This document shows positions 1-10,267 of a stretch of 64,000 bases of DNA, one piece after another. Within the stretch, counting starts at the first letter, position 1. Each line of letters opens with the position of its first letter. Position numbers and translations under genes: made by a program. The stretch is from Arachis hypogaea (Eukaryota > Streptophyta > Magnoliopsida > Fabales > Fabaceae). The notes beneath the pieces were generated by a model. It was not told where the DNA came from, did no database searches, and was given only the letters and a program-made list of their open reading frames with translations. Location: positions 25,734,890 to 25,798,889 of the forward strand of contig NC_092045.1 in NCBI RefSeq assembly GCF_003086295.3, in the 5' to 3' direction.

Positions 1-448
1 CCCGTAGCCAAGACCTTTATATTAATTGATTGTCATTCACTTTTACTAGTTTTGATTTCCCACTTTTCTCATTCTAAATTCATATCTCCTATTATTATGT
101 GCTTTTAGTTATAATTATCTTGATTCATGCTTGTTAGTTAGACAATGCTTGCTTGATATTTCTAGTTATATCAATTTAATTGTTAGTTGGATGTTGCTTT
201 TATATACTTGTCATTTTACTTCTTCCGTAATCAATCCAAACCCCTAAAATTCCTAACCAATGATATGCATCATGTTGTAAGTCCTAAGGAAGACGATCCG
301 GGATTCTACTCCTGGTTATTGATTTGATTATTGTGACATTCTTGTAAACTAGTGACTTGAGGATAATTTGTCGGTTAGGACTATACTTTGCGACATTGAA
401 TTGGAAAAATCCTTTGGTCAATTCTTAACCGGCATTTATCCTCTATCA
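1..448 (+). repeat. Possible 3' end of an LTR (unassigned)
   Basis: AT-rich non-coding DNA. Its last 170 bases (an 'acgatccgggattctactcc' block, then a 'gaggataatttgtcggttagg' type block, ending ctctatca) resemble in layout the last 170 bases of the E2 LTR (60906-61076: gacgacctgggattcatactc, then gcgagttaagaactatac, ending catca). I infer the 3' part of an older LTR of the E2/E10 kind. No primer-binding site follows, so it would be a 3' LTR or solo LTR. The boundary is a guess. Confidence 0.3.
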
Positions 449-1093
449 AGGAGTTTTAGAATTGTCATAAGATATATAAAAGAAACTTGTTTTCAACCGC
501 TGTGATCATCGCTCGTCTTATGAAATTTTTGAAAATCGAAAATTAATTATCTAAGATCCAGATTTATATTTTAATTATAAAAATCTTAAAATTTACTTAA
601 ATTTTATGAATAATCAACATATTCCAAGCATAAGTTCATTAAGTCTATGCTGAACCAGTTTAATTTTTCATAATTTGCTAAACCTCAAACATAAATCAAT
701 CACGGCCTTTGGCCCATCACATAATCAATCACGGCCTCCAGCCCAAGCATAGTCAATCAACACTCAAACCACTATAATAATCCAAAATAACCAGTCATAA
801 TCACAAGTAATGAAGTTCAAATACAATCAAGAGTAATTATATCAAGTATGGCAATTAGTAGTTAAACAGAAATATTCACATAGACAAACTAAATACAATA
901 CGCACACCCAAATAATATCACATAGATGCATATGATGCATGCATGTCCTACTAGTCATGAGTTTACATGTCGGTTATCTTGCCAGAACCTGACACGAATA
1001 AGTGGGATTAACCACCGTCCTTACCCAAATATTCTACAAACAAGCAGGATTTATCATCGTCCTTGCCCAGAACATGCAAGCAGGATTAACCAC
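449..1093. other. Gene-free AT-rich DNA with short direct repeats
   Basis: No coding frame seen. Two imperfect copies of an 'aatcaatcacggcc' block lie at 694-719 and 723-746. Three imperfect copies of a 'gcaggattaaccaccgtccttaccc' type block lie near 1003-1027, 1045-1069 and 1081-1093. The last one is cut by the start of E1. This is the oldest target sequence in the window and is probably itself repeat-derived. Confidence 0.4.
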
Positions 1094-2470
1094 TGATGAG
1101 CAGATATTTTATACGCTTTTTGGCATAGTTTTCATATAGTTTTCAATATGTTTTGTTTAGTTTTTATTAAGTTTTTACAGGTTTTAGTGTTAAATTCACA
1201 TTTTTGGATTCCACTTTCAGTTTGTGTGTTTTTGTACTATCTCAGGTATTTTTTGGCTGAAATTGAGGAGATAGAGCAGGAGTCAAATTCAGAGACAGAG
1301 AAAGCACTGCAGATGCTGTCCAGATCTGACCTCCTTGCTACAAGTACAAATAGAGCATTCTCAACGGCTATAGAAAGCTCAATTTCAGAGCTTTTCAGCA
1401 ATGTATAATTGTCCAAACTTTGCTTCGGATTAGAAGGCCCAAAACTGGCGTCCAACGCCAGCTTCTTGCCCTCTTTCTGGCGTTCAGCTCCCAAGAAGCA
1501 GAGTGCAGCATTCCACACCCAAGAGACCTCATAGCACATGGATCACATTAAAGAACAGCCTGAACACTCACCAAGTAGGTCCCAGAAGTAGATTTTAGCA
1601 CTAAAAAGACTGTTTTACCCTTACTAGTCATTAGTTTAGTATCTAAAAGATTTTATTTATGTTATTCGGACATCTTTACCATCATTCAACATATTTTTGT
1701 CTATCACATTATTTTTCACATCAGTATGAGTTTCTAAACCTCCTAGGTTGAGGAGAGGAGCCCTGCTCAGTCCTATGAATTAATAAAAGTATTACTGTTT
1801 CTCTTCAATCCGTGTTTGATTAATTCTAAGATGTATATTCATTCTTCATCAATATAGATGTGTTGAACTGGCATAAGCTTATAACATTCTACATGGGTTC
1901 AGAGTGCGTTAAGGACTTCTCGAGACATCAGTTCAGTCGATTTATGGGGAGACTAGAGTCTCTGTAGTAGAGGCTAGAATCAAGGGCGCAGCATCCTCCA
2001 ATCCGGAAGATTCGACCTTGTCTATGGTGTTTTGAGTAGAATCATAAAGGAGAATGAACTACAAGAGCTTCACCCTCAATCAAAATGGATCCGCACTAAC
2101 CCTGGGGTTCAGATCTGGAGGAGTATTGGCGGCTGGTCAAACCAACATCAATCACATACAGCCTGCCATTGAAAAAATCACTCACAAGCAAAGAAAACAG
2201 TACTAGAAAAGTTAATTCAATCCTCTTTTCATAGTTTACACGACTTTTGAATTCGAATTATCCTTTCTCTTTATTCCTTTTTATGCAAGTAAAAATAACA
2301 TACCAACATCTCCTACTCTTTCATCTGCCTGACTAAGACCTGCAGGATAACTATAGCTTGCTTCAAACCACAATCCTCGTGGGATTGACTCTGACTCACT
2401 GAGGTATTACTTGGATGACCCAGTGTACTTGCTGGTACAGTTGTACGAAGGTGTGGGGATTCGTGCACTA
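1094..2470 (+). repeat. E1 5' LTR
   Basis: It starts with TGATGAGCAG, a diverged form of the TGATGAGCGG start shared by E4, E5, E7 and E9. It ends in gcacta where intact relatives end in gcacca, one C-to-T change from the canonical CA end. About 1.38 kb. The usual LTR landmarks (the tttttggcat block, the ttgtgtgttttt block and the 'ggattgactctgactcactgaggtattacttgga' region) are recognisable but heavily mutated. Confidence 0.85.
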
Positions 2471-2476
2471 ATTTTT

Positions 2477-2494
2477 TGGCACCGCAACCGGGGT
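2477..2494 (+). promoter_or_regulatory. E1 primer-binding site, degenerate
   Basis: TGGCACCGCAACCGGGGT stands where E4, E7, E8 and E9 have TGGCGCCGTTGCCGGGGA, the complement of the 3' end of tRNA-Asp. Four or five mismatches would weaken priming. Confidence 0.75.
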
Positions 2495-3726
2495 TTGTTG
2501 AGTTTGGACAAACTGACGGATTGTCTTGCTCCCTAAATCAAGTACTTTATTTCTTGATCATTTTTAGTTGAGTCTTTTTATTTTATTTGAGTCTTTTAAT
2601 TTTTTTTCTTCTTCTCTATTTTTAAAAAAATAGAGACTTTTTCAAAAATATTTTTCTTTTCTTTGTTTAATTTTTGTTCTTGGTTTGTGTCTGTTTGTTT
2701 ATTTTCTTGGTTAATGTTTCGAAATTTAGAGTCTTTGATTTTACTCTCATTGCAATTTTCGATTTTTTGGTATCTTTCTTTCAAAAATTTATCAAAAATA
2801 GTTTCTTTGGTTAAATCCTGTTTCAATCTTTAAGTTTGGTGTCTTTTTGTGCTTTTCTTTTGATTTTTCGAAAATTTGATGTTTAATGTTCAAAGGTTTT
2901 AAGTTTGGTGTTCTTGTTAGTCTTCAAAGTGTTCTTGAATTTTCTTTGTGTTTTGATCTTAAAATTTTTAAGTTTGGTGTCCCTTTGTCTTTCCCTCCAA
3001 AAATTTTCGAAAACATGAGACATTAGATCTCAGAATTTTAAGTCTTGTATCTTTTTTATTTTTATTTTAACTATATTTTTGAAATTTTAAATTAAAAATT
3101 TAGATTTCAATTTCAAATTTTTATCTTATCTTATCTTAGTTGTCAAATTTCAAAAATCAAATCTTTAAAAAAAAAACTTATCTTTTTCAAAATTTTATCA
3201 TATCTTATTTTAAATTTTAAAGTTTAACTTTAAAAATTTTAAAATTTAAAATTCAAAATTCAAAATTCAATCTTAAATTTCAAATTTTAATTTTCAAAAT
3301 TAAACCTTTTCAAAAATCAAATCTTTTTCAAATCTCTATCTTATCTTTTTGACTTTTTCAAAAATTCAAAATTTAAGATTTCAAAATTTAAAATTTCAAA
3401 TTCAAATTTTAAATTCAAATTTCAAAATTTAATTTTTTAGTTTGAATTTTCAAATCTTGAATTCAAATCTCTTTTTAATTAGTTGTTTATCTTCTCTCTC
3501 CTCTCTTTCAGAACTTCCTTACTGATTCTTCTCTCTCCTAATTTTCGAAATATCCTCTTCTACTCTTCTTTCTTCTTTTTTTTCTTTTTAATTAATTAAT
3601 TTTAATTTTGGATTAAATAAATAAATAAAATAAAAACAAAAATATTTTAGTTTTTATTCATCTTTTCTACTTCTATTTCTTCTTCTATTCTTATTTCTTC
3701 TTCCTCTTCTTCTACCTTTCTTCACT
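2495..3726 (+). other. E1 leader (5' untranslated region)
   Basis: Non-coding, very A/T rich, with long runs of ttcaaaat and tctttt. Three copies of TAAGTTTGGTGT lie at 2831-2842, 2900-2911 and 2969-2980, about 69 bases apart. The same motif occurs in the leaders of E4, E5, E7 and E9. A pyrimidine-rich tract (3480-3720) precedes the gag start. Confidence 0.75.
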
Positions 3727-4471
3727 ATGAACCCAAGTGGGAATGAAGAGTTCAAGAAAACTCTGGGATCTTATACAAATCCCACTGCTAACTTCTATGA
3801 AAGAAGTATTAGCATACCTCACATCAGAGCAAGTAGCTTTGAATTAAACCCTCAACTCATTACCATAGTGCAGCAAAACTGCCAATTTTTTGGACTTCCA
3901 TAGAAAGAACCTACAAAGTTCCTAGCAGACTTCTTAAAAATTGTTAATACTGTACAACATGAGGGAGTGGACCAAGAGGTCTACAGATTATTTCTCTTTC
4001 CTTTTGCTGTAAAGGATCAAGCAAAAAGGTGGTTGGATAACCAGCCCAAATCTAGTTTAAAAACTTGGAAACAGTTAGTAGACAAGTTTTTAAATCAATA
4101 CTTTCTCCCAAGGAAGATGACCCAGTTGAGACTGGACATCCAAGGCTTCAAACAAGGAGATAGTGAATCTCTTTATGATGCTTGGGAAAGGTATAGAAGG
4201 ATGGTAAAAAATGCCCCAATGAAATATTTTCAGAATAGTACAGTTGGACATCTTTTATTATGGACTTTTAGTCATGGCTAGAATGTCCTTGGACCACTCT
4301 GCTGGAGGTTCCATACACATGAGAAAGACTATTCAAGAAGCTCAAGAGCTTTTCAAGACAGCTGCTATCAATCAACATCTGTACTCATCTGCTGAGACTT
4401 CTATAAAAATAGAGGCTAAGGCAGTTTCTACTGAACCTAACCCTCCAGAATAGGATGACCCATTGACTCAC
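3727..4471 (+). pseudogene. E1 gag, N-terminal part, broken
   Basis: Gag would form the capsid of the particle in which reverse transcription takes place. The frame opens at ATG 3727 and shows the Athila-type gag core (FELNPQLIT, then VYRLFLFPFAVKDQAKRWL, then FLNQYF, then ESLYDAWERYR). It lines up with E5 gag throughout. It is broken by TAG at 3901-3903, by a frameshift near 4235 (the frame continues from about 4244) and by TAG at 4451-4453. E2 then cuts it after 4471, and the frame resumes at 61082. No zinc knuckle is visible, as in the other Athila-type gags here. Confidence 0.85.
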
Positions 4472-4570
4472 TGATAAACCACTATTTTATGATTTATATT
4501 GTGTTTAATTGTGTGGTTTTATCATGATCCTTACCCACTTATTCATTAATTTAGCATGCATTTATATTTC
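4472..4570 (+). repeat. E2 LTR, first segment
   Basis: The first 99 bases of the E2 LTR, ending with the E3 target duplication ATTTC (4566-4570). Non-coding. Confidence 0.8.
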
Positions 4571-5075
4571 TGTTCATACCCTGGGTCAAGCTGTTCGACT
4601 CGGGATGTTTAGCGACAAGCTGACCGACCTCTTCAGGTCAGACTATTCGACCTCTTCTCAAAGAGCTCGGCCAAATTGCCAAAGGAGCCCAAAGCAGGCC
4701 CAAAACGAAGGAACACAGCCCAACCTAAAGGCAGCTAAAGCCCAGAAAGATAAAGGCAGTTCCGCTAAAGATAAGATGACTTCACTCAAAGATAAGATAA
4801 GATAAGATAAGATAACTATCTTATCTCCAGAGAGGTCACTCCTCACCATTATAAATACACTGGAGAACCCAGGTATAACTCATACTCTGATTCTACTAAA
4901 TACCTGCTTAATACCCTTGCTAACTTAAGTATCAGAGTCCCTTGCACGTACCCCCACCCTCCGGGGAGGAATGATCAGCACCACCACCAAGTCCAACAAG
5001 TCAGACACAACAGCTCTGACCAGTACAGAAGATCTCGTTCGAGATCGACCTACAGTTTCAGGTAACTCTCGGAAC
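4571..5075 (+). repeat. E3 5' LTR
   Basis: TG...CA ends. It matches 29569-30061 and, more distantly, the reverse complement of E6. The GATAA run (about 4783-4814) is ten bases longer than in the 3' LTR. A TATA box sits near the expected U3/R border. Confidence 0.92.
4850..4857 (+). promoter_or_regulatory. TATA box in E3 5' LTR
   Basis: TATAAATA, conserved in the 3' LTR (29838-29845) and on the reverse strand in E6 (25994-26001). Probable promoter core of this LTR family. Confidence 0.6.
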
Positions 5076-5076
5076 A

Positions 5077-5094
5077 TTGGCGCCGTTGCCGGGG
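5077..5094 (+). promoter_or_regulatory. E3 primer-binding site (tRNA-Asp type)
   Basis: TGGCGCCGTTGCCGGGGA starts one base after the LTR end. It complements the 3' end of tRNA-Asp and is intact. Confidence 0.85.
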
Positions 5095-5117
5095 ATCCTG
5101 GAAGTCATCCCATTACC

Positions 5118-5741
5118 ATGGCGGACGACCATGACAACGACCACAATTCAGATCTAGAGGATAGAACGCCGCACAAAAATACGGACACTACACCAAAGGA
5201 TACTCCTCAACTCAACAACGAAAAGAATTCTCCAAACACGGGAGCCATGGAAGCGCTTCAAGACCGTCCGAAATAACTTGAAAAAGAAGCCCTACATCAA
5301 CAAGAGGCTGAGAAAGACCTACAAAGGGAAATAATGCGACGCCGAGAATTGGAGGACAAACTCCTAAAACTCGAAGCAGATCTCAAGACCAAAGCTAATC
5401 GATCCTCTCATGAGGATAGCTCTTGCAAGGACCAAAATCCATTCACCAAAGAGATCATGAAAGCTAAAGGTCCCAAAGGACTTCAAAGCTCCAGACATGA
5501 CTCCGTACAAACGGCACATCAGATCCAAGCCATCATCTTAGCAATTTCAGAAGCAGGATGTATCTCACAGAGGCCTCAGATGCAATCCGTTATTCTCCAT
5601 CCAAAAAGATATGGCTAAACACGCCCCAAGTCTATTAGGGATCAAGCAAGGAGATCGGGAAAGTCTTCACAACTACATGGAAAGATTCAACAAAGCATGT
5701 TTGGACATACAAAGTCTGCCAACTAAAGCAGCCATTATGGG
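5118..5741 (+). pseudogene. E3 gag, N-terminal part, broken
   Basis: It opens at ATG 5118 (MADDHDNDHN), followed by an acidic stretch and a charged helical stretch (REIMRRRELEDKLLKLEADL) typical of Tat-type gag N-termini. TAA at 5274-5276, frameshifts near 5470 and 5615, and an internal deletion have destroyed it. The last part (frame of 5614-5741: KHAPSLLGIKQGDRESL, then NYMERFNKAC) is the conserved gag core. It is cut by E4 in the middle of a codon at 5741 and continues at 11883 in the same frame. Confidence 0.8.
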
Positions 5742-7352
5742 TGATGAGCGGATAATTTATACGCTTTTTGGCATTGTTTTTAGGTAGTTTTTAGTAAGTT
5801 TAAGCTACTTTTAGGGATGTTTTCACTAGTTTTTATGTTAAATTCACATTTCTGGACTTTACTATGAGTTTGTGTGTTTTTTTGTGATTTCAGGTAAATT
5901 CTGGCTGAAATTGAGGGACTTGAGCAAAACTCTGAAGAAGGCTGACAAAAGGACTGCTGATGCTGTTGGAATCTGACCTCCCTGCACTCGAAATGGATTT
6001 TCTGGAGCTACAGAACTCCAATTGGCGCGCTCTCAACGGCGTTGGAAAGTAGACATCCAGAGCTTTCCAGCAATATATAATAGTCCATACTTTATTCGAA
6101 GAATAACGACGTAACTTGGCGTTGAACGCCAAGTACAAGCTGCTGTCTGGAGTTAAACGCCAGAAAAACGTCATGATCCGGAGTTGAACGCCCAAAACAC
6201 GTCATAACTCGGAGTTCAACTCCAAGAGAAGCCTCAGCTCGTGGATTAATCAAGCTCAGCCCAAACATACACCAAGTGGGCCCCGGAAGTGGATTTATGC
6301 ATCAATTACTAACTCATGTAAACCCTAGGAGCTAGTTTATTATAAATAGAACATTTATCTATTGTATTAGATGTCTTTGATCATTCGGTCTTGTGACCAC
6401 ATGGGGGCTGGCCATTCGGCCATGCCTGAACCTTTCACTTATGTATTTTCAACGGTGGAGTTTCTGCACACCATAGATTAAGGGTGTGGAGCTCTACTGT
6501 ACCTCAAGTATTAATGCAATTCTATTTTCTTTTATTCAAATCTCTCTTATTCTTATTCCAAGATATTCATTCGTACCCAAGAACATGATGAATGTGATGA
6601 TAAGTAACCCTCATTATCATTCTCACTCATGAACGCACGTGATTGACAACCACTTCCGTTCTACATGCAACAGAGCTTGAATGTGTATCTCTTAGATTCC
6701 CCAACAGAATCTTCGTGGTATAAGTTAGATAGATGGCGGCATTCATGAGGATCCGGAAAGTCTAAACCTTGTCTGTGGTATTCCGAGTAGGATCCTGGGA
6801 TTGAATGACTGTGACGAGCTTCAAACTCCTGAAGGCTGGGCGTGATGACAAGCGCAAAAGAATCAAGGGATTCTATTCCAACCTGATTGAGAACCGACAG
6901 ATGATTAGCCGTGCTGTGACAGAGCATAGGAACGTTTTCACTGAGAGGATGGGATGTAGCCATTGACAACGGTGATGCTCTACATACAGCTTGCCATGGA
7001 AAGGAGTAAGAAGGATTGAGTTGAAGCAGTAGGGAAGTAGGCGTCCTTGAGCCATACAGTATCTCCATATGCTTATCTGAAATTCTCACCAATGAATTTA
7101 CATAAGTATTCTTATCCCTTTTATTTATTTTATTTATCCAATTTAATTCCATTTGACTCTATGATTCCAATCACTAACTGAGATCTACAAGGTGACCATA
7201 GCTTGCTTCATACCAACAATCTCTGTGGGATCGACCCTTACTCGCGTAAGGTTTATTACTTGGACGACCCAGTACACTTGCTGGTTAGTTGAACGGAGTT
7301 GTGAACTTCTCTAACAGTGCCTGAAACTCTTTTATCACAATTTCGTCCACCA
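5742..7352 (+). repeat. E4 5' LTR
   Basis: TGATGAGCGG...CCACCA, 1611 bases. It contains GGCGTTGAACGCC-type palindromes (about 6115-6230), a TATA box, and the TGGAAAG...CTTTCCA hairpin (6043-6069). An antisense 163-codon open frame (6661-7152) is present in both LTRs but I do not regard it as a gene. Confidence 0.95.
6341..6348 (+). promoter_or_regulatory. TATA box in E4 5' LTR
   Basis: TATAAATA about 600 bases into the LTR, repeated at 10866-10873 in the 3' LTR. Probable promoter core for the genomic transcript. Confidence 0.55.
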
Positions 7353-7358
7353 AGTTTT

Positions 7359-7376
7359 TGGCGCCGTTGCCGGGGA
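7359..7376 (+). promoter_or_regulatory. E4 primer-binding site (tRNA-Asp type)
   Basis: TGGCGCCGTTGCCGGGGA, perfect, six bases after the LTR end. Confidence 0.9.
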
Positions 7377-8911
7377 TTGTTCGAGTATGGACAACTGACG
7401 GTTCATCTTGTTGCTCAGATTAGGTAATTTTCTTTTCAAAAAAATCTTTTTCAAAATTTTTCTTTTCTTTTTCGTTTTTCTAAACTTTATTTTCGAAAAA
7501 AAATAATAAAAATACAAAAAATTAAAAAATCATAAAAATCAAAAATATTTTGTGTTTCTTGTTTGAGTCTTGAGTCAAATTTTAAGTTTGGTGTCAATTG
7601 CATGCTTTTAAAAATTTTTTCTTGCAATTTTCGAAAATCTCATGCATTCATAGTGTTCTTCATGATCTTCAAGTTGTTTTTGACAAGTCTTCTTGTTTGA
7701 TCTTGATGATTTCTTGTTTTGTGTCTTTTCTTGTTTTTCATGTGCATCTTTGCATTCATATTTTTCATGCATTAAAGATTTCTAAGTTTGGTGTCTTGCA
7801 TGTTTTCTTTGCATCAAAAATTTTTCAAAATTATGTTCTTGATGTTCATCATGATCTTCAAAGTGTTCTTGGTATTCATCTTGACATTCATAGCATTCTT
7901 GCATGCATTCATTGTTTTGATCTAAAAATTTCATGCATTGAGTATTTTTGTTGTTTTTCTCTCTCATAATTAAAAATTCAAATATCAAAAAAATATCTTT
8001 TCCTTATTTTCCTCCAAATTTTTGAAATTTTGGGTTGACTTGGTCAAAAATTTTCAAAATTAGTTGTTTCTTACAAGTCAAGTCAAAATTTCAATTTTAA
8101 AAATCTTATCTTTTCAAAATCTTTTTCAAAAATCATATCTTTTTCATTTTTTATATAATTTTCGAAAATTTCAAAAATTATTTTTCAAAATATTTTTAAA
8201 ATCTTTTTTCTTATCTTTTTATCAAATTTTCGAAAATTAACTAACAAGTAATGTGATTGGTTCAAAAATTTGAAGTTTGTTACTTTCTTGTTAAGAAAGA
8301 TTCAATCTTTAAGTTCTAGAATCTTATCTTGTAGTTTCTTGTTAGTTAAGTAATTTTAAAAATTAAATCTTTTTCAAAATATCTTTTTCTTAAAAATCTT
8401 TTTATCTTTTTATCTTATCTTTTTCAAAAACTTTATCTTTTTCAAAATTTGATTTCAAAATATCTTATCTAACTTCTTATCTTCTTATCTTTTTCAAAAT
8501 TTGATTTCAAATCTTTTTCAAATCAACTAACTAACTTTTTATTTGTTTCTTATCTTTTTCAAAACCAACTAACTACCTATCCCTCTCTAAATTTCGAAAA
8601 TTCTCCCTCTCTTTTTCAAAAATTCTTTTTGTTTTAAATTTTAATTTTAATTATATTTTGTCTTTGATTTTCGAAAATTACTAACCTCTTTTTCAAAAAT
8701 TATTTTCGAAATTTTTCTATCTCTCCTCTTCTTCTATTTATTTATTTATTTACTAACACTTCTCTTCACTTCTCTTCATCTCAAATCACCACCTCTATCC
8801 TTACCCATTCTTCTTCACTCTTCTTCCCTTTCTTCTTCTACTAACATAAAGGAATCTCTATACTGTGACATAGATGATTCCACTTTCTTTTCTTGTTCTC
8901 TTCTTCCCTAT
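7377..8911 (+). other. E4 leader, non-coding
   Basis: AT-rich, with repeated cgaaaatt and tttttcaaaa tracts. TAAGTTTGGTGT occurs at 7583-7594 and 7783-7794. The end (the ctctatactgtgacatagatgattcca block near 8857-8882) matches the same place in the E7 leader just before gag, showing common descent. Confidence 0.75.
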
Positions 8912-9201
8912 ATGAGCAGGAACAAGGAAAAAGACAAAAGCTTCCACCTCTGAGTCATGGGAGATGGAAAGACTAATATAAGCCGTCATAGCTCAGTGGC
9001 TGCAAATCAAGAGATCCCTGAGATACCTCAGGGGATAAATTGTCCTCCACACAACTATTGGGAGCAAATAATGATAAAAACACCAAAATCACTAGGGATC
9101 ATGCAACAGAAGCAAGGAAGAGACATAAAGGAGCTCAAAAAGCACCATTGGATCTTCAAGAAGGCGCCACCCTCACTCAGGTGGACTCATTCCTTGTTCT
9201 A
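8912..9201 (+). pseudogene. E4 relic: gag start fused to third-ORF fragments
   Basis: ATG 8912 begins with the gag N-terminus of the E7/E9 family (MSR, then a K-rich stretch). At CAAAAGC (8935-8941) it jumps to the third-ORF text around SESWEME and hits TGA at 8951-8953. Further fragments follow: EIPEIPQG, then NYWEQ, then QGRDI and ELK, which match the C-terminal third of the E7/E9 third ORF with the middle removed. No functional product is expected. The right-hand part can be read from ATG 8957. Confidence 0.75.
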
Positions 9202-10229
9202 AAATTTTTCTTTTTCCTACTTTTCGTTTTTTTTATATGTTTATCTACTTCATGATCATTAGTATGTAGTAACTATGCCTTAAAGATTATGAATAATTCC
9301 ATGAATCCTTCACCTCTCTTAAATGAAAAATGTTTTAATTCAAAAGAATAAGAAGTACATAAATTTCAAATTTATCCTTGAATTTAATTTAATTATATTG
9401 ATGTGGTGACAATACTTTTTGCTTTCTGAATGAATGATTGAACAGTGCATATGTCTTTTGATATTGTTGTTTATGAGTGTTAAAATTGTTGGCTCTTGAA
9501 AGAATGATGAACAAAGAGAAATGTTATTAATGATCTGAAAAAATCATGAAATTGATTCTTGAAGCAAGAAAAAGCAGTGAAAAAGCAAAAGCTTGTAAAA
9601 AAAATGGCGAAAAATTGAGAAAGAAAAAGAAGGAGCAGTAGAAAAAGCCAATAGCCCTAAAAACCAAAAGGCAAGGGTAAAAAGGATCCAAGGCTTTGAG
9701 CATCAATGGATAGGAGGGCCCAAGGAAATAAAATCCAGGCCTAAGCGGCTAAATCAGGCTGTCCCTAACCATGTGCTTGTGTCATGAAGGTCCAAGTGAA
9801 AAGCTTGAGACTGAGTGGTTAAAGTTGTGATCCAAAGCAAAAAAGAGTGTGCTTAAGAGCTCTGGACACCACTAACTGGGGACTCTAGCAAAGCGGAGTC
9901 ACAATCTGAAAAGGTTCACCCAGTCATGTGTCTGTGGCATTTATGTATCCGGTGGTAATACTGGAAAACAAAGTGCTTAGGGCCACGGCCAAGACTCATA
10001 AGTAGCTGTGTTCAAGAATCAACATGCTTAACTAGGAAAGTCAATAACACTATCCGAAATTCTAAGTTCCCAGAGACGCCAATCACTCTAAACTACAAAG
10101 GAAAAAGTGAGATGCCAAAACTGTTCAGAAGCAAAAAGCTACAAGTCCCGCTCATCTAATTATAATTAATATTCATTGATATTCTGGGATTTATAGTATA
10201 TTCTCTTCTTTTATCCTATTTGATTTTCA
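9202..10229 (+). other. E4 3' non-coding region
   Basis: No coding frame. It is homologous to 23108-24002 (E5), 58224-59077 (E7) and, reversed, 46371-47254 (E9). Landmarks: tgaatccttcacctctctt, a purine-rich A/G tract (9590-9650), and an 'aaggttcacccagtcatgtgtctgtggcat' block. Confidence 0.75.
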
Positions 10230-10267
10230 GTTGCTTGGGGACAAGCAACAATTTAAGTTTGGTGTTG
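10230..10267 (+). promoter_or_regulatory. E4 3'-border stem-loop plus PPT-like motif
   Basis: A perfect 8-bp stem with loop GGGA (10230-10249) is followed by TAAGTTTGGTGT (10254-10265) and TG, then the 3' LTR at 10268. The position is that of the polypurine tract which primes plus-strand synthesis. The sequence is G/T-rich rather than purine-rich. The same arrangement and spacing occur in E5, E7, E8 and E9. Confidence 0.75.

Noticed and set aside
1148..1408. 86-codon ORF in the E1 LTR
   Set aside because: The corresponding LTR segment in E4, E5, E7 and E9 gives different or broken frames; it is LTR sequence.
5077..5094. tRNA gene at the TGGCGCCGTTGCCGGGGA sites
   Set aside because: Only 18 bases complementary to a tRNA 3' end are present, next to LTR ends; these are primer-binding sites.
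6661..7152. Antisense 163-codon ORF present in both E4 LTRs (also 11186-11677), with shorter relatives in E5 and E9 LTRs
   Set aside because: Copies exist because the LTR DNA is duplicated and conserved; lengths and frames differ among families, and the peptide has no recognisable domain.
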